64,000 bases of DNA from a virus: the IMG/VR virus record IMGVR_UViG_3300049215_000481, positions 105,281 through 169,280 of that record, one strand, 5' to 3'. The notes under the pieces were generated by a model. It was not told the origin of the DNA. It was given only the letters and a program-made list of their open reading frames with translations, and made no database searches. The stretch's first letter is position 1. Each line of letters opens with the position of its first letter. A program made the position numbers and the translations under genes. Positions 48,454 through 57,673 of the stretch are shown here, one piece after another.

Positions 48454-48549
48454 ATGCGCTGGCTGCTCAACCCGCTCGCGCTGAAGATCGCCCTCCTGTT
48501 CTTCTGCGTGGTCTGCGTCGGGTACCTGCTTCGAGACAAGGGGCACTGA
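48454..48549 (+). CDS. 31-aa single-pass membrane peptide
   Basis: MRWLLNPLALKIALLFFCVV...DKGH: one transmembrane helix with a basic end. Its TGA directly abuts the GTG of the next gene. Real by spacing and hydrophobicity, but short. Confidence 0.55.
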   Translation: MRWLLNPLALKIALLFFCVVCVGYLLRDKGH

Positions 48550-49086
48550 GTGGACATCTTCGAGGCCGTCAAGTGGGCGGCCCTTCGGAACGTCCACTTC
48601 TACAGGCAGGGCAGGGACACCAGCCCGGAGTACAAGCTGCGGAAGATCTTCCGCTGGTACTCCACGACCTTCCACACGCCTCTCCACGAGGTTGACGACC
48701 TGCCGCTCGTCGACGTGCTGCAGGCCTACTGGGAGCAGAAGCTCGAAGACGCTGAGGACATCCAAGACGAGATCGACGCGATGCTGGAGTCGCCAGACGA
48801 CCTGAAGCAGCGCCAGATCGAAGAGGACATGGCCGACGCGGACACCTGGGAGATCGCCCAGGAGGAGCTGGCGGCCGAGGCGGAGCGCGCGAAGGAGGCG
48901 CTCAAGAAGAAGTCGGAGACGCCCATCGCACCAGCAGTGCGGCATTCGAAGCCCGGCGCGGAGCCGGTGCTGGCCATGCAGCCCACTGTCGCGAAGGCGC
49001 CCGAGATCAAGATGACGTTCCTGCCAGAAGACGAAGACCTCGACCTCGAAAAGGACGGCTTCGGGCTGCTCGACAAGCCCGCGTAA
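48550..49086 (+). CDS. Tail chaperone/baseplate-associated protein candidate
   Basis: 178 aa from GTG 48550. N-terminal RKIFRWYSTTFHTPLHEVDDLPLVDVLQAYWEQKLED resembles the conserved core of baseplate-hub or tail-chaperone subunits in large myoviruses; the middle is an acidic coiled coil (QIEEDMADADTWEIAQEELAAEAERAKEALKKK) and the end an acidic linker (FLPEDEDLDLEKDGFGLLDKPA). Located before the tape measure gene. Confidence 0.78.
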   Translation: MDIFEAVKWAALRNVHFYRQGRDTSPEYKLRKIFRWYSTTFHTPLHEVDDLPLVDVLQAYWEQKLEDAEDIQDEIDAMLESPDDLKQRQIEEDMADADTWEIAQEELAAEAERAKEALKKKSETPIAPAVRHSKPGAEPVLAMQPTVAKAPEIKMTFLPEDEDLDLEKDGFGLLDKPA

Positions 49087-49100
49087 CGGAGAGGGGTGTC

Positions 49101-49508
49101 ATGCAGATCATCGCCGACGGAATCGACTGTACAAGCAACCCGCCTCACTGGTTCAAAGACGCCCAGCGTGTGATCGGTGAGAGCAGCGTTGACGTGCGCG
49201 CCCTCAGCTTCACGAAGGACCGGCGCGGTCCCATCTTCCACCCGCGTGGTGACGTCACGATGAACACCATCGTGGGCCACGGGGTCGAGATCTACTGGGT
49301 CGACGACAACGGCGATCGTTCGTTCAAGCGCCAGGTCTTGACCGCGGACGAGGTGGTGCTCATCGAGGAGATCGTCATCCAGACCGTTCTTCACTTCGCC
49401 GACCTCGACTGGATCGAGATTCGGCCGAAGCCCGAAGACGATGAGGAGCGGGAGCGCCGTCGGAAGGTGTACGAGAGCATCGCGACGAACGAGCCCGGCC
49501 TGGGATGA
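49101..49508 (+). CDS. Hypothetical tail-region protein
   Basis: 135 aa (MQIIADGIDCTSNPPHWFKDAQRVIGESSVDVRALSFTKD...). SD GGAGAGG. Beta strands then a charged helical end (DDEERERRRKVYESIATNE). Stop overlaps the next gene by 4 bp. Unknown function. Confidence 0.74.
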   Translation: MQIIADGIDCTSNPPHWFKDAQRVIGESSVDVRALSFTKDRRGPIFHPRGDVTMNTIVGHGVEIYWVDDNGDRSFKRQVLTADEVVLIEEIVIQTVLHFADLDWIEIRPKPEDDEERERRRKVYESIATNEPGLG

Positions 49509-49888
49509 CGCCGCAGCAGCAACTGCAGAAGCTCATGGACGACAAGTCATTCGACCTCGTCCAGGTGAACAAGTTCGGGCACGGCGTCCACTACGAGTTC
49601 AAGGGGCAGGTCCGCGAGACCCCGCAGGCCAGGAAGCACGACGTCTTCAACATCACCATCTACGACCAGAAGGCGGAGGAGTACCTGCGCCGGCCTCAGT
49701 GGTACGAGGACAAGGCGTCGAAGGTGACGAGGACCGAGCAGAAGTTCCTCTGCGTGAACGGCCCCCTGCAGGGGCAGAGCGTGGTCGAGTGCGAGGCCGA
49801 GGGCTACTCGCGGTTCAACCGCAGTACGTGGTCGAGTCGGCGCGGCGGGGCCAAGCCGGTCCGCGTCGTCCTGGTCCACGGAGTCTAG
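49505..49888 (+). CDS. Hypothetical protein
   Basis: 127 aa (MTPQQQLQKLMDDKSFDLVQVNKFGHGVHYEFKGQVRET...). Alpha/beta with FNITIYDQKAEEYLRRPQWYEDK. ATG overlaps the previous TGA. No family recognised. Confidence 0.73.
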   Translation: MTPQQQLQKLMDDKSFDLVQVNKFGHGVHYEFKGQVRETPQARKHDVFNITIYDQKAEEYLRRPQWYEDKASKVTRTEQKFLCVNGPLQGQSVVECEAEGYSRFNRSTWSSRRGGAKPVRVVLVHGV

Positions 49889-49892
49889 ACGG

Positions 49893-49902
49893 CCGCAATC
49901 TT
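49893..49902 (+). promoter_or_regulatory. Class B motif CCGCAATCTT
   Basis: 6 nt before GTG 49909 of the GIY-YIG gene. Confidence 0.7.
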
Positions 49903-49908
49903 CTAAAC

Positions 49909-50616
49909 GTGGAGCCTCGCTTCCTCATCTACGCCTTGGTCGACCCTCGGTCGGCTCAGTGGCGGTACATCGGCATGAGCACGAGAGGGCTTCATCGCCC
50001 CCGGCAGCACGGCCTCGGATGGAACCTGAGGCGGGCGGGCAACTCGCACAAGGCAAACTGGATCAGGCAGCTTCAAGCCCTCGGCCTTCGGTACGAGATC
50101 GAGGTGCTCGAAGAGTTCGCGACCGCCGAGCGCCTGTACGAGAGCGAGCAGGAGTGGATTGCGGCGGCCCGTGCTGCTGGCTGTGACCTGACGAACAAGT
50201 CCGACGGTGGTCCCGGTCCGCTCGGTGTGAAGTACGACGCAGACGTCATTGAGCGAATGAGCGCTGCACAGAAGCGGCGCTACCACAGTCCTGGATCGAT
50301 TCATCCGAGACGGGGGAGGACTCACACGCCGGAAGCTCGCGCTGCAATCGCTGCTGGTCACCGCGGTAGGAAGCTCGCGTCAGAGCACCGGGCGAAGATT
50401 GGAGATGCGGTTCGCGGTCAGAAACGCACGGAACAGCAGCGAGCCGCGCTCTCGAAGAAGCGAGGCGGTCGGCCCTTTAAGGACGAGAGAGGGAACGTCT
50501 ACTTCTCCGCTCCGCAGGCTGCAGAGGCGCTCGGCATTTCGAACAGTGGAATCTGGAACGTTTTGCACGGCAATTATCGCCAGTATCGCGGCCACACCTT
50601 TACGTTTTTGGACTAG
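49909..50616 (+). CDS. GIY-YIG homing endonuclease with NUMOD3 repeats
   Basis: 235 aa from GTG 49909. GIY-YIG domain: FLIYALVDPRSAQWRYIGMSTRGLHRPRQHG (IYALVD / YIGMS and Arg), Glu in YESEQEWI. Then three NUMOD3-like DNA-contact repeats (HTPEARAAIAAGHRGRKLASEHRAKIGDAVRGQKRTEQQRAALSKKRGG) and a C-terminal NUMOD1/IENR helix-turn-helix (NVYFSAPQAAEALGISNSGIWNVLHG). Sits directly before the tape measure gene, 3 nt away, with its own class B motif. Confidence 0.9.
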   Translation: MEPRFLIYALVDPRSAQWRYIGMSTRGLHRPRQHGLGWNLRRAGNSHKANWIRQLQALGLRYEIEVLEEFATAERLYESEQEWIAAARAAGCDLTNKSDGGPGPLGVKYDADVIERMSAAQKRRYHSPGSIHPRRGRTHTPEARAAIAAGHRGRKLASEHRAKIGDAVRGQKRTEQQRAALSKKRGGRPFKDERGNVYFSAPQAAEALGISNSGIWNVLHGNYRQYRGHTFTFLD

Positions 50617-50619
50617 CCT

Positions 50620-53271
50620 ATGCCCTCGAAAGATATCAAGTTTACCGTAGGTATAGACGAAACTAGCGCGGCAAAAACCAAGCGAATCATCGCCGAGATC
50701 ACCCAGGAGGTGAATCGGCTCGTCCAGGCCACCCACCAGGTCAACCTCGGCTTCGGCGGAGGGGGCGGCGGTGGTGGCTTCGGCGCGAAGGTCGGTGCCT
50801 TCTCGGGCGGCAAGGGCAGCGGCCCCGGCCAGATCGGGACCCGCATGGCCCAGGCCGGCGGCGGCCTGACGGACAATCTCGCCCGCGCGGTCCAGAACTC
50901 GGCGGCCCTCTTCAAGGGGGCGGCGTCAGGCTCGAAGGACGCCTTCAAGGTCATGTCTGACAGCCTGAAGAGGCACGTCGACGACAGCAGCCGCGAGATC
51001 GGGCGCCTGGAGAGTTCGCTCGCGAAGCTGGAGCGCCAGTACGACCGGCTCAAGACGCGGCAGGCATCAGGGCTCGGCGGGAAGCTCACCAGTAACGCAA
51101 TGGAGCAGGCGCAGGGCGAGTACTACTCGACCCTCGGTCAGCTCGACCGCGCCCGCTCGGGTCGCGACAAGTTCATCAAGGCGCAGGAGTCGATCGAGGC
51201 AGAGGGCGACTCGCGCGGCCACAACGGCCCGTTCGCTCGCGCCCGCGGCTACTTCAGGGAGCTGGGCGGCGAGATCAAGCAGGTCGGCGGCGGCATCGCT
51301 CAGCAGATGGGCCTCCCGTCCGGCGTGCTGAACGGCAAGATCGGCGTCCTCGGCGTCCTCGGCGCCATCGCCGCAGGTGCAGCGGCAGTCGCGGCCACTG
51401 GTCGCGAGAACAAGATGGCGAACATCCAGTACGGCATCGACGAGCCGTTCTTCCAGATGAACGCCCGCGCGACGGCGGGCTCGATCTACGGCGGCAACGC
51501 GCTCGCCATCCACCACGGCGACCTCGCTCGCGTCATCGCGATGGCCCGGCTCGCGCAGAGCCCCGACATGCAGACGCTGGCCTCGCCCGAGTATGGCCAG
51601 CTCCTAACGATGCGGCGTGCGCTGACGAATCCCGACTCGCTCATCGACAACATGAAGAGCGACGGCATCGAGGGCGGGCTCAGCTTCCTCGGTTCGAAGG
51701 CGGGCAGCCTCGTCGCCCGCCTGTTCGGCGGTGACAACAAGCTCATCGGCACCACCGACGTGAAGTCCCTCGCTCTGATGCGGGCGAAGCAGCAGGAGCA
51801 GGCGCTCGGCATCGAGAACTACCAGAAGGCTCTCGACGCGAAGATGGCCGAGGACCCGATGTTCAACGATCGCGCGAACCGCCTGTACCAGGGCGCGATC
51901 GGCGAGATGGGTCTGTCGCGCGCCGCGCACATCTCGGGCGGTCTCCAGATGGTGAAGGTGGGGAACGGGCGCATCCCCATCGACTCCGTCCGCATGCTGC
52001 AGGCGAAGGCTCTCACCGCGGGCTACAGCGACTCGGAGTACGTCGGTTCGATGCAGGAGCTGTCCGGCGCGGCCGGCATGGGCTTCTTCGGCTACGGCCC
52101 GTCGATCCTCGGCGCGAAGGCCGGCGGCCTCCACAACGCAGCGTCGATCTTCGGCGCCGGTGCCCAGTTCGGCGGCGGCGGTGCAGACGCAGCTCGCAGG
52201 TTCCTCGGCCGCGGGTTCGGCAAGGCGCCGGGCTTCGGCATCCAGGGCATGATCGGTCGAGGTGGGCTCGACATCACGGCCGGCGTGCAGGTGGCGAACC
52301 TCGGCATGGGCCTGATGAACTCCGGCCAGTTCATGGGCAGCGGGGCGCCCGGCAGTGGCCTGGGCATCATGCAGACGCTGATGGAGGCGTCCTCGACGGG
52401 CACCACCGGCGGCGACATGCGGATGGCGAACGTCGTACAGGCCGGCGTCGGCGCGCTCGGCAATATGATGTCTGGCGGCATCGACCCGCTGCAGAAGGCG
52501 ATGAACGCGTCCGCAGCGCTGCAGGCAGCGCCCGGCGGCTCGGTCATGCTGAAGGACGCGCTCATGCGCATGGACCCAGCCCAGATGATGGAGTTCATGC
52601 GCACCAAGCAGGTGCCGCCTGAGCTGGCGAGCGTCGGCGTCACCCCGCAAATCATGGAGAAGTACATCGCCGCGCAGAACCGCACGGCGTTCGCGCGAGT
52701 GACCTCGTCCATGACCGGCGGAGGCTCGTCGGCGACGGGCGCCGCCATGGAGCGCTACCGCAAGGCAGGCGGCCTCGGCTACCTCAAGGGCTCCAGCCGC
52801 AAGGCCGTCGAGGCGGAGCTGCAGGCTCTCGCACCTGGCGCCGTGTTCGCCGGCCTCGCGAAGGACAACACCGGCGGCCTCGGCTACATGCGCGCTCTCG
52901 CCGCGAGCGCCGGGCTCCTCGGCCCGCTCCGCGGTCGCGGTGCCGGCGACTCGGTCAGCAGGACCTCGGCGCGCGGCGCTGCTACGGGTGCTCAGGCAAT
53001 CGAGGCTGTGCAGGAGGGCGTCGCGCTGGGCGAGGACGACAAGATCCTCAAGACCGGCGCGAACCTGCTCCCGCACATGAGGAAGCAGCTCGAAGACAAG
53101 CGAGAGGGCGCGATGCGAGCGCTCTCCTCCGGCAACCCCGAGTTCGCCATCCGCACGCTGGAGCAGGACCTCACCGCGTTCGTCACCTCGCTCAAGGCGA
53201 TGGTGCAGGGCTCGTACCTCGGCACGCGGCCCGGACCGAAGGACACCTCGGTCAAGGTCGGGGGGAAGTAG
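50620..53271 (+). CDS. Tail tape measure protein
   Basis: 883 aa. N-terminal IDETSAAKTKRIIAEITQEVNRL coiled coil, Gly-rich hinge, heptads (SSREIGRLESSLAKLERQYDRLKTRQ), a Gly/Ala hydrophobic middle (IGVLGVLGAIAAGAAAVAATG, GAGAQFGGGGADAARRFLGRGFGKAPG) and helical end (LKAMVQGSYLG). Length, composition and place between chaperone-like genes and the baseplate fit a tape measure; at ~1.5 A per residue this implies a tail near 130 nm (inference). Translation start follows the GIY-YIG stop by 3 nt; no strong SD. Confidence 0.87.
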   Translation: MPSKDIKFTVGIDETSAAKTKRIIAEITQEVNRLVQATHQVNLGFGGGGGGGGFGAKVGAFSGGKGSGPGQIGTRMAQAGGGLTDNLARAVQNSAALFKGAASGSKDAFKVMSDSLKRHVDDSSREIGRLESSLAKLERQYDRLKTRQASGLGGKLTSNAMEQAQGEYYSTLGQLDRARSGRDKFIKAQESIEAEGDSRGHNGPFARARGYFRELGGEIKQVGGGIAQQMGLPSGVLNGKIGVLGVLGAIAAGAAAVAATGRENKMANIQYGIDEPFFQMNARATAGSIYGGNALAIHHGDLARVIAMARLAQSPDMQTLASPEYGQLLTMRRALTNPDSLIDNMKSDGIEGGLSFLGSKAGSLVARLFGGDNKLIGTTDVKSLALMRAKQQEQALGIENYQKALDAKMAEDPMFNDRANRLYQGAIGEMGLSRAAHISGGLQMVKVGNGRIPIDSVRMLQAKALTAGYSDSEYVGSMQELSGAAGMGFFGYGPSILGAKAGGLHNAASIFGAGAQFGGGGADAARRFLGRGFGKAPGFGIQGMIGRGGLDITAGVQVANLGMGLMNSGQFMGSGAPGSGLGIMQTLMEASSTGTTGGDMRMANVVQAGVGALGNMMSGGIDPLQKAMNASAALQAAPGGSVMLKDALMRMDPAQMMEFMRTKQVPPELASVGVTPQIMEKYIAAQNRTAFARVTSSMTGGGSSATGAAMERYRKAGGLGYLKGSSRKAVEAELQALAPGAVFAGLAKDNTGGLGYMRALAASAGLLGPLRGRGAGDSVSRTSARGAATGAQAIEAVQEGVALGEDDKILKTGANLLPHMRKQLEDKREGAMRALSSGNPEFAIRTLEQDLTAFVTSLKAMVQGSYLGTRPGPKDTSVKVGGK

Positions 53272-53722
53272 CCGCCTGTCCTAGGATCTTCAGAATCCAC
53301 TTGTGCTCGCTCACCTGCGAGCCCGGCTCAGCGACGAGCACCGTGAAGTCCTGGTGATAGAACGCGGCCAGCTCGTCGGCGATCTTCTGGACCTCGTCGA
53401 CGCGCTCGTGGTCGCTTGAGATCGTCTCCGACGTGGACGGCGTCGTCACGGCACCGACCTCACCATCCTCCTTTCGGAGCACGATGAAGAGCGGCGACGA
53501 CTCGCACGCCGCGCGCCTGTGCGCGTCGCCCATGAACCACACGAGGGCCACGTTCTCGCCGTCGAACTTGGTCATGCCTGTCTTCGCCCCTACGCCGACC
53601 TGGCACTTGCCGTAGGTGCCGACGTCGAGTCCGCCCGCGGTGCTCCACTTCAGCTTCATCTTCGCCCCGGCGGGAGCCGCCAGGGCTGTCACGACCAGGA
53701 ACGCCAGGATGGTCTTCATCAT
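53252..53722 (-). CDS. Secreted small protein
   Basis: 156 aa from ATG 53722. Signal peptide MMKTILAFLVVTALAAPAGA, then a beta-rich domain (LKWSTAGGLDVGTYGKCQVGVGAKTGMTKFDGENVALVWFMGD...) with two cysteines, and a C-terminal EHKWILKILGQ. Encoded antisense between tape measure and hub, overlapping the former by 20 bp. Function unknown; not a lipoprotein. Confidence 0.72.
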   Translation of the reverse strand: MMKTILAFLVVTALAAPAGAKMKLKWSTAGGLDVGTYGKCQVGVGAKTGMTKFDGENVALVWFMGDAHRRAACESSPLFIVLRKEDGEVGAVTTPSTSETISSDHERVDEVQKIADELAAFYHQDFTVLVAEPGSQVSEHKWILKILGQAATSPRP

Positions 53723-53755
53723 TCCATGGTCCCGCGGCTGCAGGGCGCAGTCAAG

Positions 53756-53765
53756 CCGCAATCTT
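53756..53765 (+). promoter_or_regulatory. Class B motif CCGCAATCTT
   Basis: 6 nt before GTG 53772 of the baseplate hub gene. Confidence 0.7.
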
Positions 53766-53771
53766 TAGCCG

Positions 53772-55793
53772 GTGAGCAGTCGCGCCGGACGCTTCAATGT
53801 AATTCAGGACTTCGACAAGGAAGCGGACCCCGGCTACCTGACGCAGTCCAGCTACGCGATCGTGGCGGTCGTGCGGCTCGGCACCCCGCTCAGCTTCAGC
53901 CGCAAGAAAATGGGGTCCATCACCCGTGACCTCTCCGCAGGCGCCCTCCTCCGCGCCGAGAAGCCGCTGGTCATCACGGACGACCTGCATCACCTGCAGG
54001 TGTCGCACAACAAGCGCAGCCACACCGGCCAGATGCAGCTCGCGCTGCTCGCGACCGAGGTCAACTACCTCATCGAGATCCTCCCCGGCGATCACGTCTT
54101 CGCCTGGATCGTGAACAACAGGGAGGACTACGAGCGCCTCCTCAAGCAGATCGACCAAGGCGAGCCCTGCAACGACTTCAACGACGGGCTCAAGTTCATG
54201 GGGCGCATCCACAACGTGCGCAAGATGGTCTCGGTCGACCCGGGCAGCGGCACCAAGCACGCCGGCTACACCATCTCCGCTATGTCGTTCAGCGAGCTGG
54301 ACGCGATGTTCTACTACGACCGCTCGCTCGCCTCGAAGGACGTCATCCAGCGGGACCTCGGGCAGTGGCTCGCGCGCATCGGCCTCGACGCCGAGGCGCT
54401 GTTCGCGCAGGACACGGACACCGGCGTCAAGGAGAACAACGTCAACGATATCGTGCCGGCGCTCCTCGACCTCATCGTGGGTCACGGCCCGAGCACGCCC
54501 GTCGCTGACCGCGTGCCGACGGTCCTCGCGGCTGGCGGCGTGGACATCTCGGCGCAGCCCACCGCGCTGCTGAGTCCCGACTACGCGTACATCATCCCGC
54601 AGATGGTCGGCAAGCTCATCGGCTTCGACCCAGGCCAGGCGTCGAAGGGCGTCGTCTCGTACGCGGACGTCCTGGAGCTGATCATCGGCGTCCAGAACTA
54701 CCCGAACAAGAGCGGCGACTGGGACGTCTTCCTGCCCGAGGTCAAGCCGACGTCGAGCATCAACCGGCGCGTGTGCCCGAAGAAGATGCTGGGCACCTTC
54801 CTCTCCGCCCACCTCGACTTCGCGAGCCGCCCGCTGTGGCAGGTCCTGAACGCGTACCTGAACCCCACCATCAACGAGATGTACACCACGCTGCGGGTCA
54901 ACTCGGCCGGCAAGGTGGTGCCCACCGTGGTGATGCGGCAGATCCCGTTCACCACCGAGTCCTTCACTCCCGACACGCGCTCCGAGGAGATCGACAACGG
55001 CAGCCTCGGCGACGTCCCCTTCACGCGCTTCCTCGACCTCCCGCAGTGGGAGATCCCGCCCGTGATGATCCAGCACGCCGACATCGGCCGCTCGGACGCC
55101 ACGCGCTTCAACTTCGTCCACATCTACGGCTCGAACAACTACCAGACGGCCGACGTGCAGCGCTCCATCCAGGAGCAGATGGTCAACAACCCGCCCATCC
55201 GCGACGACCTCGACATCATGCGCTCGGGCATGCGGCCGTACATGACGACCGTCGAGTGCTTCGTCTCAGACCAGGTCGGCAAGGTCCCCGGCAAGTGGAT
55301 GGCGCTCGTCGCCGACTGGATGATCGGCAGCCACCTCACGCTGAACGGCTCGATCGAGTGCCACGGCATCCAGGCCCCGATCTGCGTCGGCGACAACTTG
55401 CTCTTCGACGGTGTCGCCTACCACATCGAGGCCGTCACCCACACCTGGGCGCTCAACACCAACGACGGCACGAAGCAGTGGACGACGCAGCTCTCGCTCA
55501 CGAACGGGATGCGCGCCGACCTGCCGCCCGACAGCTACACCGACTCGCCCGCCGGCAACGAGACCGAGAAGCTCCCCATCTACCCGGGCGTCACGATCGA
55601 CGACAACACGCAGTACGACCCCGGCCTCACGCTGGAGCAGGGGCGCCCGACTTCGGGCGGTCCCTCGAAGCGCGCCTCCGACGTCGTGGTGACGGAGGAC
55701 ATCACCGTCGAGGACAGCCAGCTCTCGCCCCAAGCCCAGCAGGACTCGCCTGACCGCAGGAGCCTGCCCAAGACCTCACCGGAGAACCTGTAG
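53772..55793 (+). CDS. Baseplate hub protein
   Basis: 673 aa from GTG 53772. Large soluble protein with hub-like segments: HAGYTISAMSFSELDAMFYYDRS, RPLWQVLNAYLNPTINEMYTTLRVNSAGKVVPTVVMRQIPFTTESF, DIGRSDATRFNFVHIYGS, and ICVGDNLLFDGVAYHIEAVTHTWALN, the end pattern of T4 gp27/Mu gp44-type hubs. C-terminal ~100 residues are an acidic disordered tail. Followed 3 nt later by the spike gene, as expected for a hub-spike pair. Confidence 0.85.
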   Translation: MSSRAGRFNVIQDFDKEADPGYLTQSSYAIVAVVRLGTPLSFSRKKMGSITRDLSAGALLRAEKPLVITDDLHHLQVSHNKRSHTGQMQLALLATEVNYLIEILPGDHVFAWIVNNREDYERLLKQIDQGEPCNDFNDGLKFMGRIHNVRKMVSVDPGSGTKHAGYTISAMSFSELDAMFYYDRSLASKDVIQRDLGQWLARIGLDAEALFAQDTDTGVKENNVNDIVPALLDLIVGHGPSTPVADRVPTVLAAGGVDISAQPTALLSPDYAYIIPQMVGKLIGFDPGQASKGVVSYADVLELIIGVQNYPNKSGDWDVFLPEVKPTSSINRRVCPKKMLGTFLSAHLDFASRPLWQVLNAYLNPTINEMYTTLRVNSAGKVVPTVVMRQIPFTTESFTPDTRSEEIDNGSLGDVPFTRFLDLPQWEIPPVMIQHADIGRSDATRFNFVHIYGSNNYQTADVQRSIQEQMVNNPPIRDDLDIMRSGMRPYMTTVECFVSDQVGKVPGKWMALVADWMIGSHLTLNGSIECHGIQAPICVGDNLLFDGVAYHIEAVTHTWALNTNDGTKQWTTQLSLTNGMRADLPPDSYTDSPAGNETEKLPIYPGVTIDDNTQYDPGLTLEQGRPTSGGPSKRASDVVVTEDITVEDSQLSPQAQQDSPDRRSLPKTSPENL

Positions 55794-55796
55794 CCC

Positions 55797-56705
55797 ATGG
55801 GCGACGTAGTCCCTTCGTTCCTCGGCGGCACGCACTTCGACAACGACGCGTTCGGGAAGGTCCGAATGATGGTCGGCGAAGTGCAGGCCATGTACCACAA
55901 GAACCACCCGAAGAACGTCTCGAAGAAGTTCACCGAGTACCAGGTGTGCGTGAAGGAGCGCGTGAACAACACGGCCGTCTCGCGCATGTACGAGCACGTC
56001 ATCCAGCGCGACCTCTTCGGAGGCAAGGCCGACACGTTCCACTTCACCTACCGCCCGGACACCTCCGCCAAGCGCGACGTGAAGGACCCGCGGCCGGCGC
56101 TCGGCTCGAAGGTCCTCCTCATGTGCATCAACGGCGAGGTCAACAGCGCCGTCATCGTCGGCGGCATCCGCGACGCGAACGGTGAGGAAGACGACGACGG
56201 CACGAACGGCCAGGGCGACCTCGGCCACCACATGCACTTCCGGTTCAACGGGATCGACTTCGTCATCAACAACGACGGCGAGCTGACGCTGACCTACCAG
56301 GGAGCGCAGAAGATCGACGGCACGCCCGCGGACGGCGTCGACGTCGACAAGATGACGGGCACGACGGTGAAGATCACCAAGGAAGGCAACTTCACCGTCG
56401 CCGACAAGGACAGCAAGAACGTCATCCAGCTCGACCACGCGAACGGGAAGATCCTCATCACCTCGGAGAACGAGGTGGTCACGACCGCGCCGAAGATCAA
56501 GCACGGCAGCGCCGACTCTGACGAGCCGCACGTCCTCGGGAACCAGCTCAACGACTGGGTGCAGAAGTTCGTCCAGGCCCTGGCGAGCATGACGGTCATG
56601 ACCGGCGTGGGTCCGTCGAGCCCGCCCGTGAACATCCAGCAGTTCCAGCAGCTCGCGCAGCAGTTCCAGGACAACCTCTCCGAGACGTCGTTCACGGAGA
56701 AGTAG
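55797..56705 (+). CDS. Baseplate central spike (gpV/VgrG-like)
   Basis: 302 aa. N-terminal OB-fold-like region (FGKVRMMVGEVQAM...RPALGSKVLLMCINGEVNSAVIVGGI), then a beta-helical repeat zone (INNDGELTLTYQGAQKI, VKITKEGNFTVADKDSKNVIQLDHANGKILITSENEVVTTAPKIKHG) and an end LGNQLNDWVQKFVQAL typical of membrane-piercing spikes. Forms the trimeric tip with the hub. Confidence 0.86.
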   Translation: MGDVVPSFLGGTHFDNDAFGKVRMMVGEVQAMYHKNHPKNVSKKFTEYQVCVKERVNNTAVSRMYEHVIQRDLFGGKADTFHFTYRPDTSAKRDVKDPRPALGSKVLLMCINGEVNSAVIVGGIRDANGEEDDDGTNGQGDLGHHMHFRFNGIDFVINNDGELTLTYQGAQKIDGTPADGVDVDKMTGTTVKITKEGNFTVADKDSKNVIQLDHANGKILITSENEVVTTAPKIKHGSADSDEPHVLGNQLNDWVQKFVQALASMTVMTGVGPSSPPVNIQQFQQLAQQFQDNLSETSFTEK

Positions 56706-57203
56706 TTGGCCCTCTCGCTCCCCACGCTCAAGCAGGGGCTTGTGCAGGTGATGAAGAACCCAGCGCGGGACTACGTCACGGCGGCCCAGCAGTGGGCGCA
56801 GGCGTACGGCAGCTACGCGAGCGCAGCTCAGAGCCCGCTCGGAGTCGCCACGCCGGCATCCATCCAGGCAGCTCAGCAGGTTCTGCAGGCAGCTCTGGTG
56901 CCCGTCTTCGCGACGAGTCGGGTGCTGCCGCAGACGTGCGCACAGATGGCGCAGGCCTTCACGGCGTTCTGGATGACGCCGCCCATCGTCTTCGTGGGCA
57001 CGCCGCCCGGGGCGGTAACGGTCGTTCCAGGTGCAGCAGCTCTGCCGGCCGCTCTCGCCAGCGCGTTCGGAGTGAACTTCGCCTCGCGTGCCCAGGTCGA
57101 CCAAGCAGCTCAGCAGCTCGCGACGGCGCTCGACGCGTTCACTCGGACCGTCATCGTGACCCATCTCGTCGTTCCCACACCCGTCATCGGTCCCATCACG
57201 TAG
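56706..57203 (+). CDS. Virion/baseplate-associated protein
   Basis: 165 aa from TTG 56706 immediately after the spike stop. Gln/Ala-rich helices (AAQQWAQAYGSYASAAQSP...IQAAQQVLQAALV), then TPPIVFVGTPPGAVTVVPGAAALP. Similar small proteins follow the spike in large myoviruses and are often baseplate parts. Function from context. Confidence 0.74.
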   Translation: MALSLPTLKQGLVQVMKNPARDYVTAAQQWAQAYGSYASAAQSPLGVATPASIQAAQQVLQAALVPVFATSRVLPQTCAQMAQAFTAFWMTPPIVFVGTPPGAVTVVPGAAALPAALASAFGVNFASRAQVDQAAQQLATALDAFTRTVIVTHLVVPTPVIGPIT

Positions 57204-57212
57204 TTGTTAGAG

Positions 57213-57222
57213 CCGCAATCTT
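57213..57222 (+). promoter_or_regulatory. Class B motif CCGCAATCTT
   Basis: 10 nt before ATG 57233 of the HNH gene. Confidence 0.65.
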
Positions 57223-57232
57223 ACGACCGCGG

Positions 57233-57673
57233 ATGTTGACGAGAGACGAGCGCGGTCGTATCACCGGGGCTGTACTGCCGGTTCCGGTTCAGCGCAAGTG
57301 CAGTTACTGCAAGCGGACGAAGCCGATCGAGGAGTTCTACAAGGAGTCGCGTCGGCCGAGCGGGTATTCATATCGCTGCAAGACGTGCGGAAGAGCGATG
57401 GCGAAGCAGCAGCACCTGCAGGAGAGGTACGGCCTCACCCAGGAAGCGTTCGACGCTCTACTGTCTTCACAAGGTGGCGGCTGCGCGATTTGCAGCGTAA
57501 GGCAGACACGCAAAGGAAGTCAGCGTCTCTTCGTAGATCACGATCACGAAACTGGGCGCGTACGTGGCATCCTGTGCGATGGATGCAACACCGCTCTCGG
57601 TTGCATGAAGGATGATGCGGCGACGCTGCGGGCCGGTGCAGCGTATCTAGAACGGCCTCAGCCGACGTCGTAG
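57233..57673 (+). CDS. Endonuclease VII-type HNH homing endonuclease
   Basis: 146 aa. Zinc ribbon CSYCKRTKPIEEFYKE...CKTCGRA, then EAFDALLSSQGGGCAICSVRQ and [25 protein letters not shown], the endonuclease VII core, and a final LRAGAAYLERP. Very like the genes at 2061, 9087 and 16619. Its end overlaps the convergent KTSC gene by 16 bp. Confidence 0.88.
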   Translation: MLTRDERGRITGAVLPVPVQRKCSYCKRTKPIEEFYKESRRPSGYSYRCKTCGRAMAKQQHLQERYGLTQEAFDALLSSQGGGCAICSVRQTRKGSQRLFVDHDHETGRVRGILCDGCNTALGCMKDDAATLRAGAAYLERPQPTS

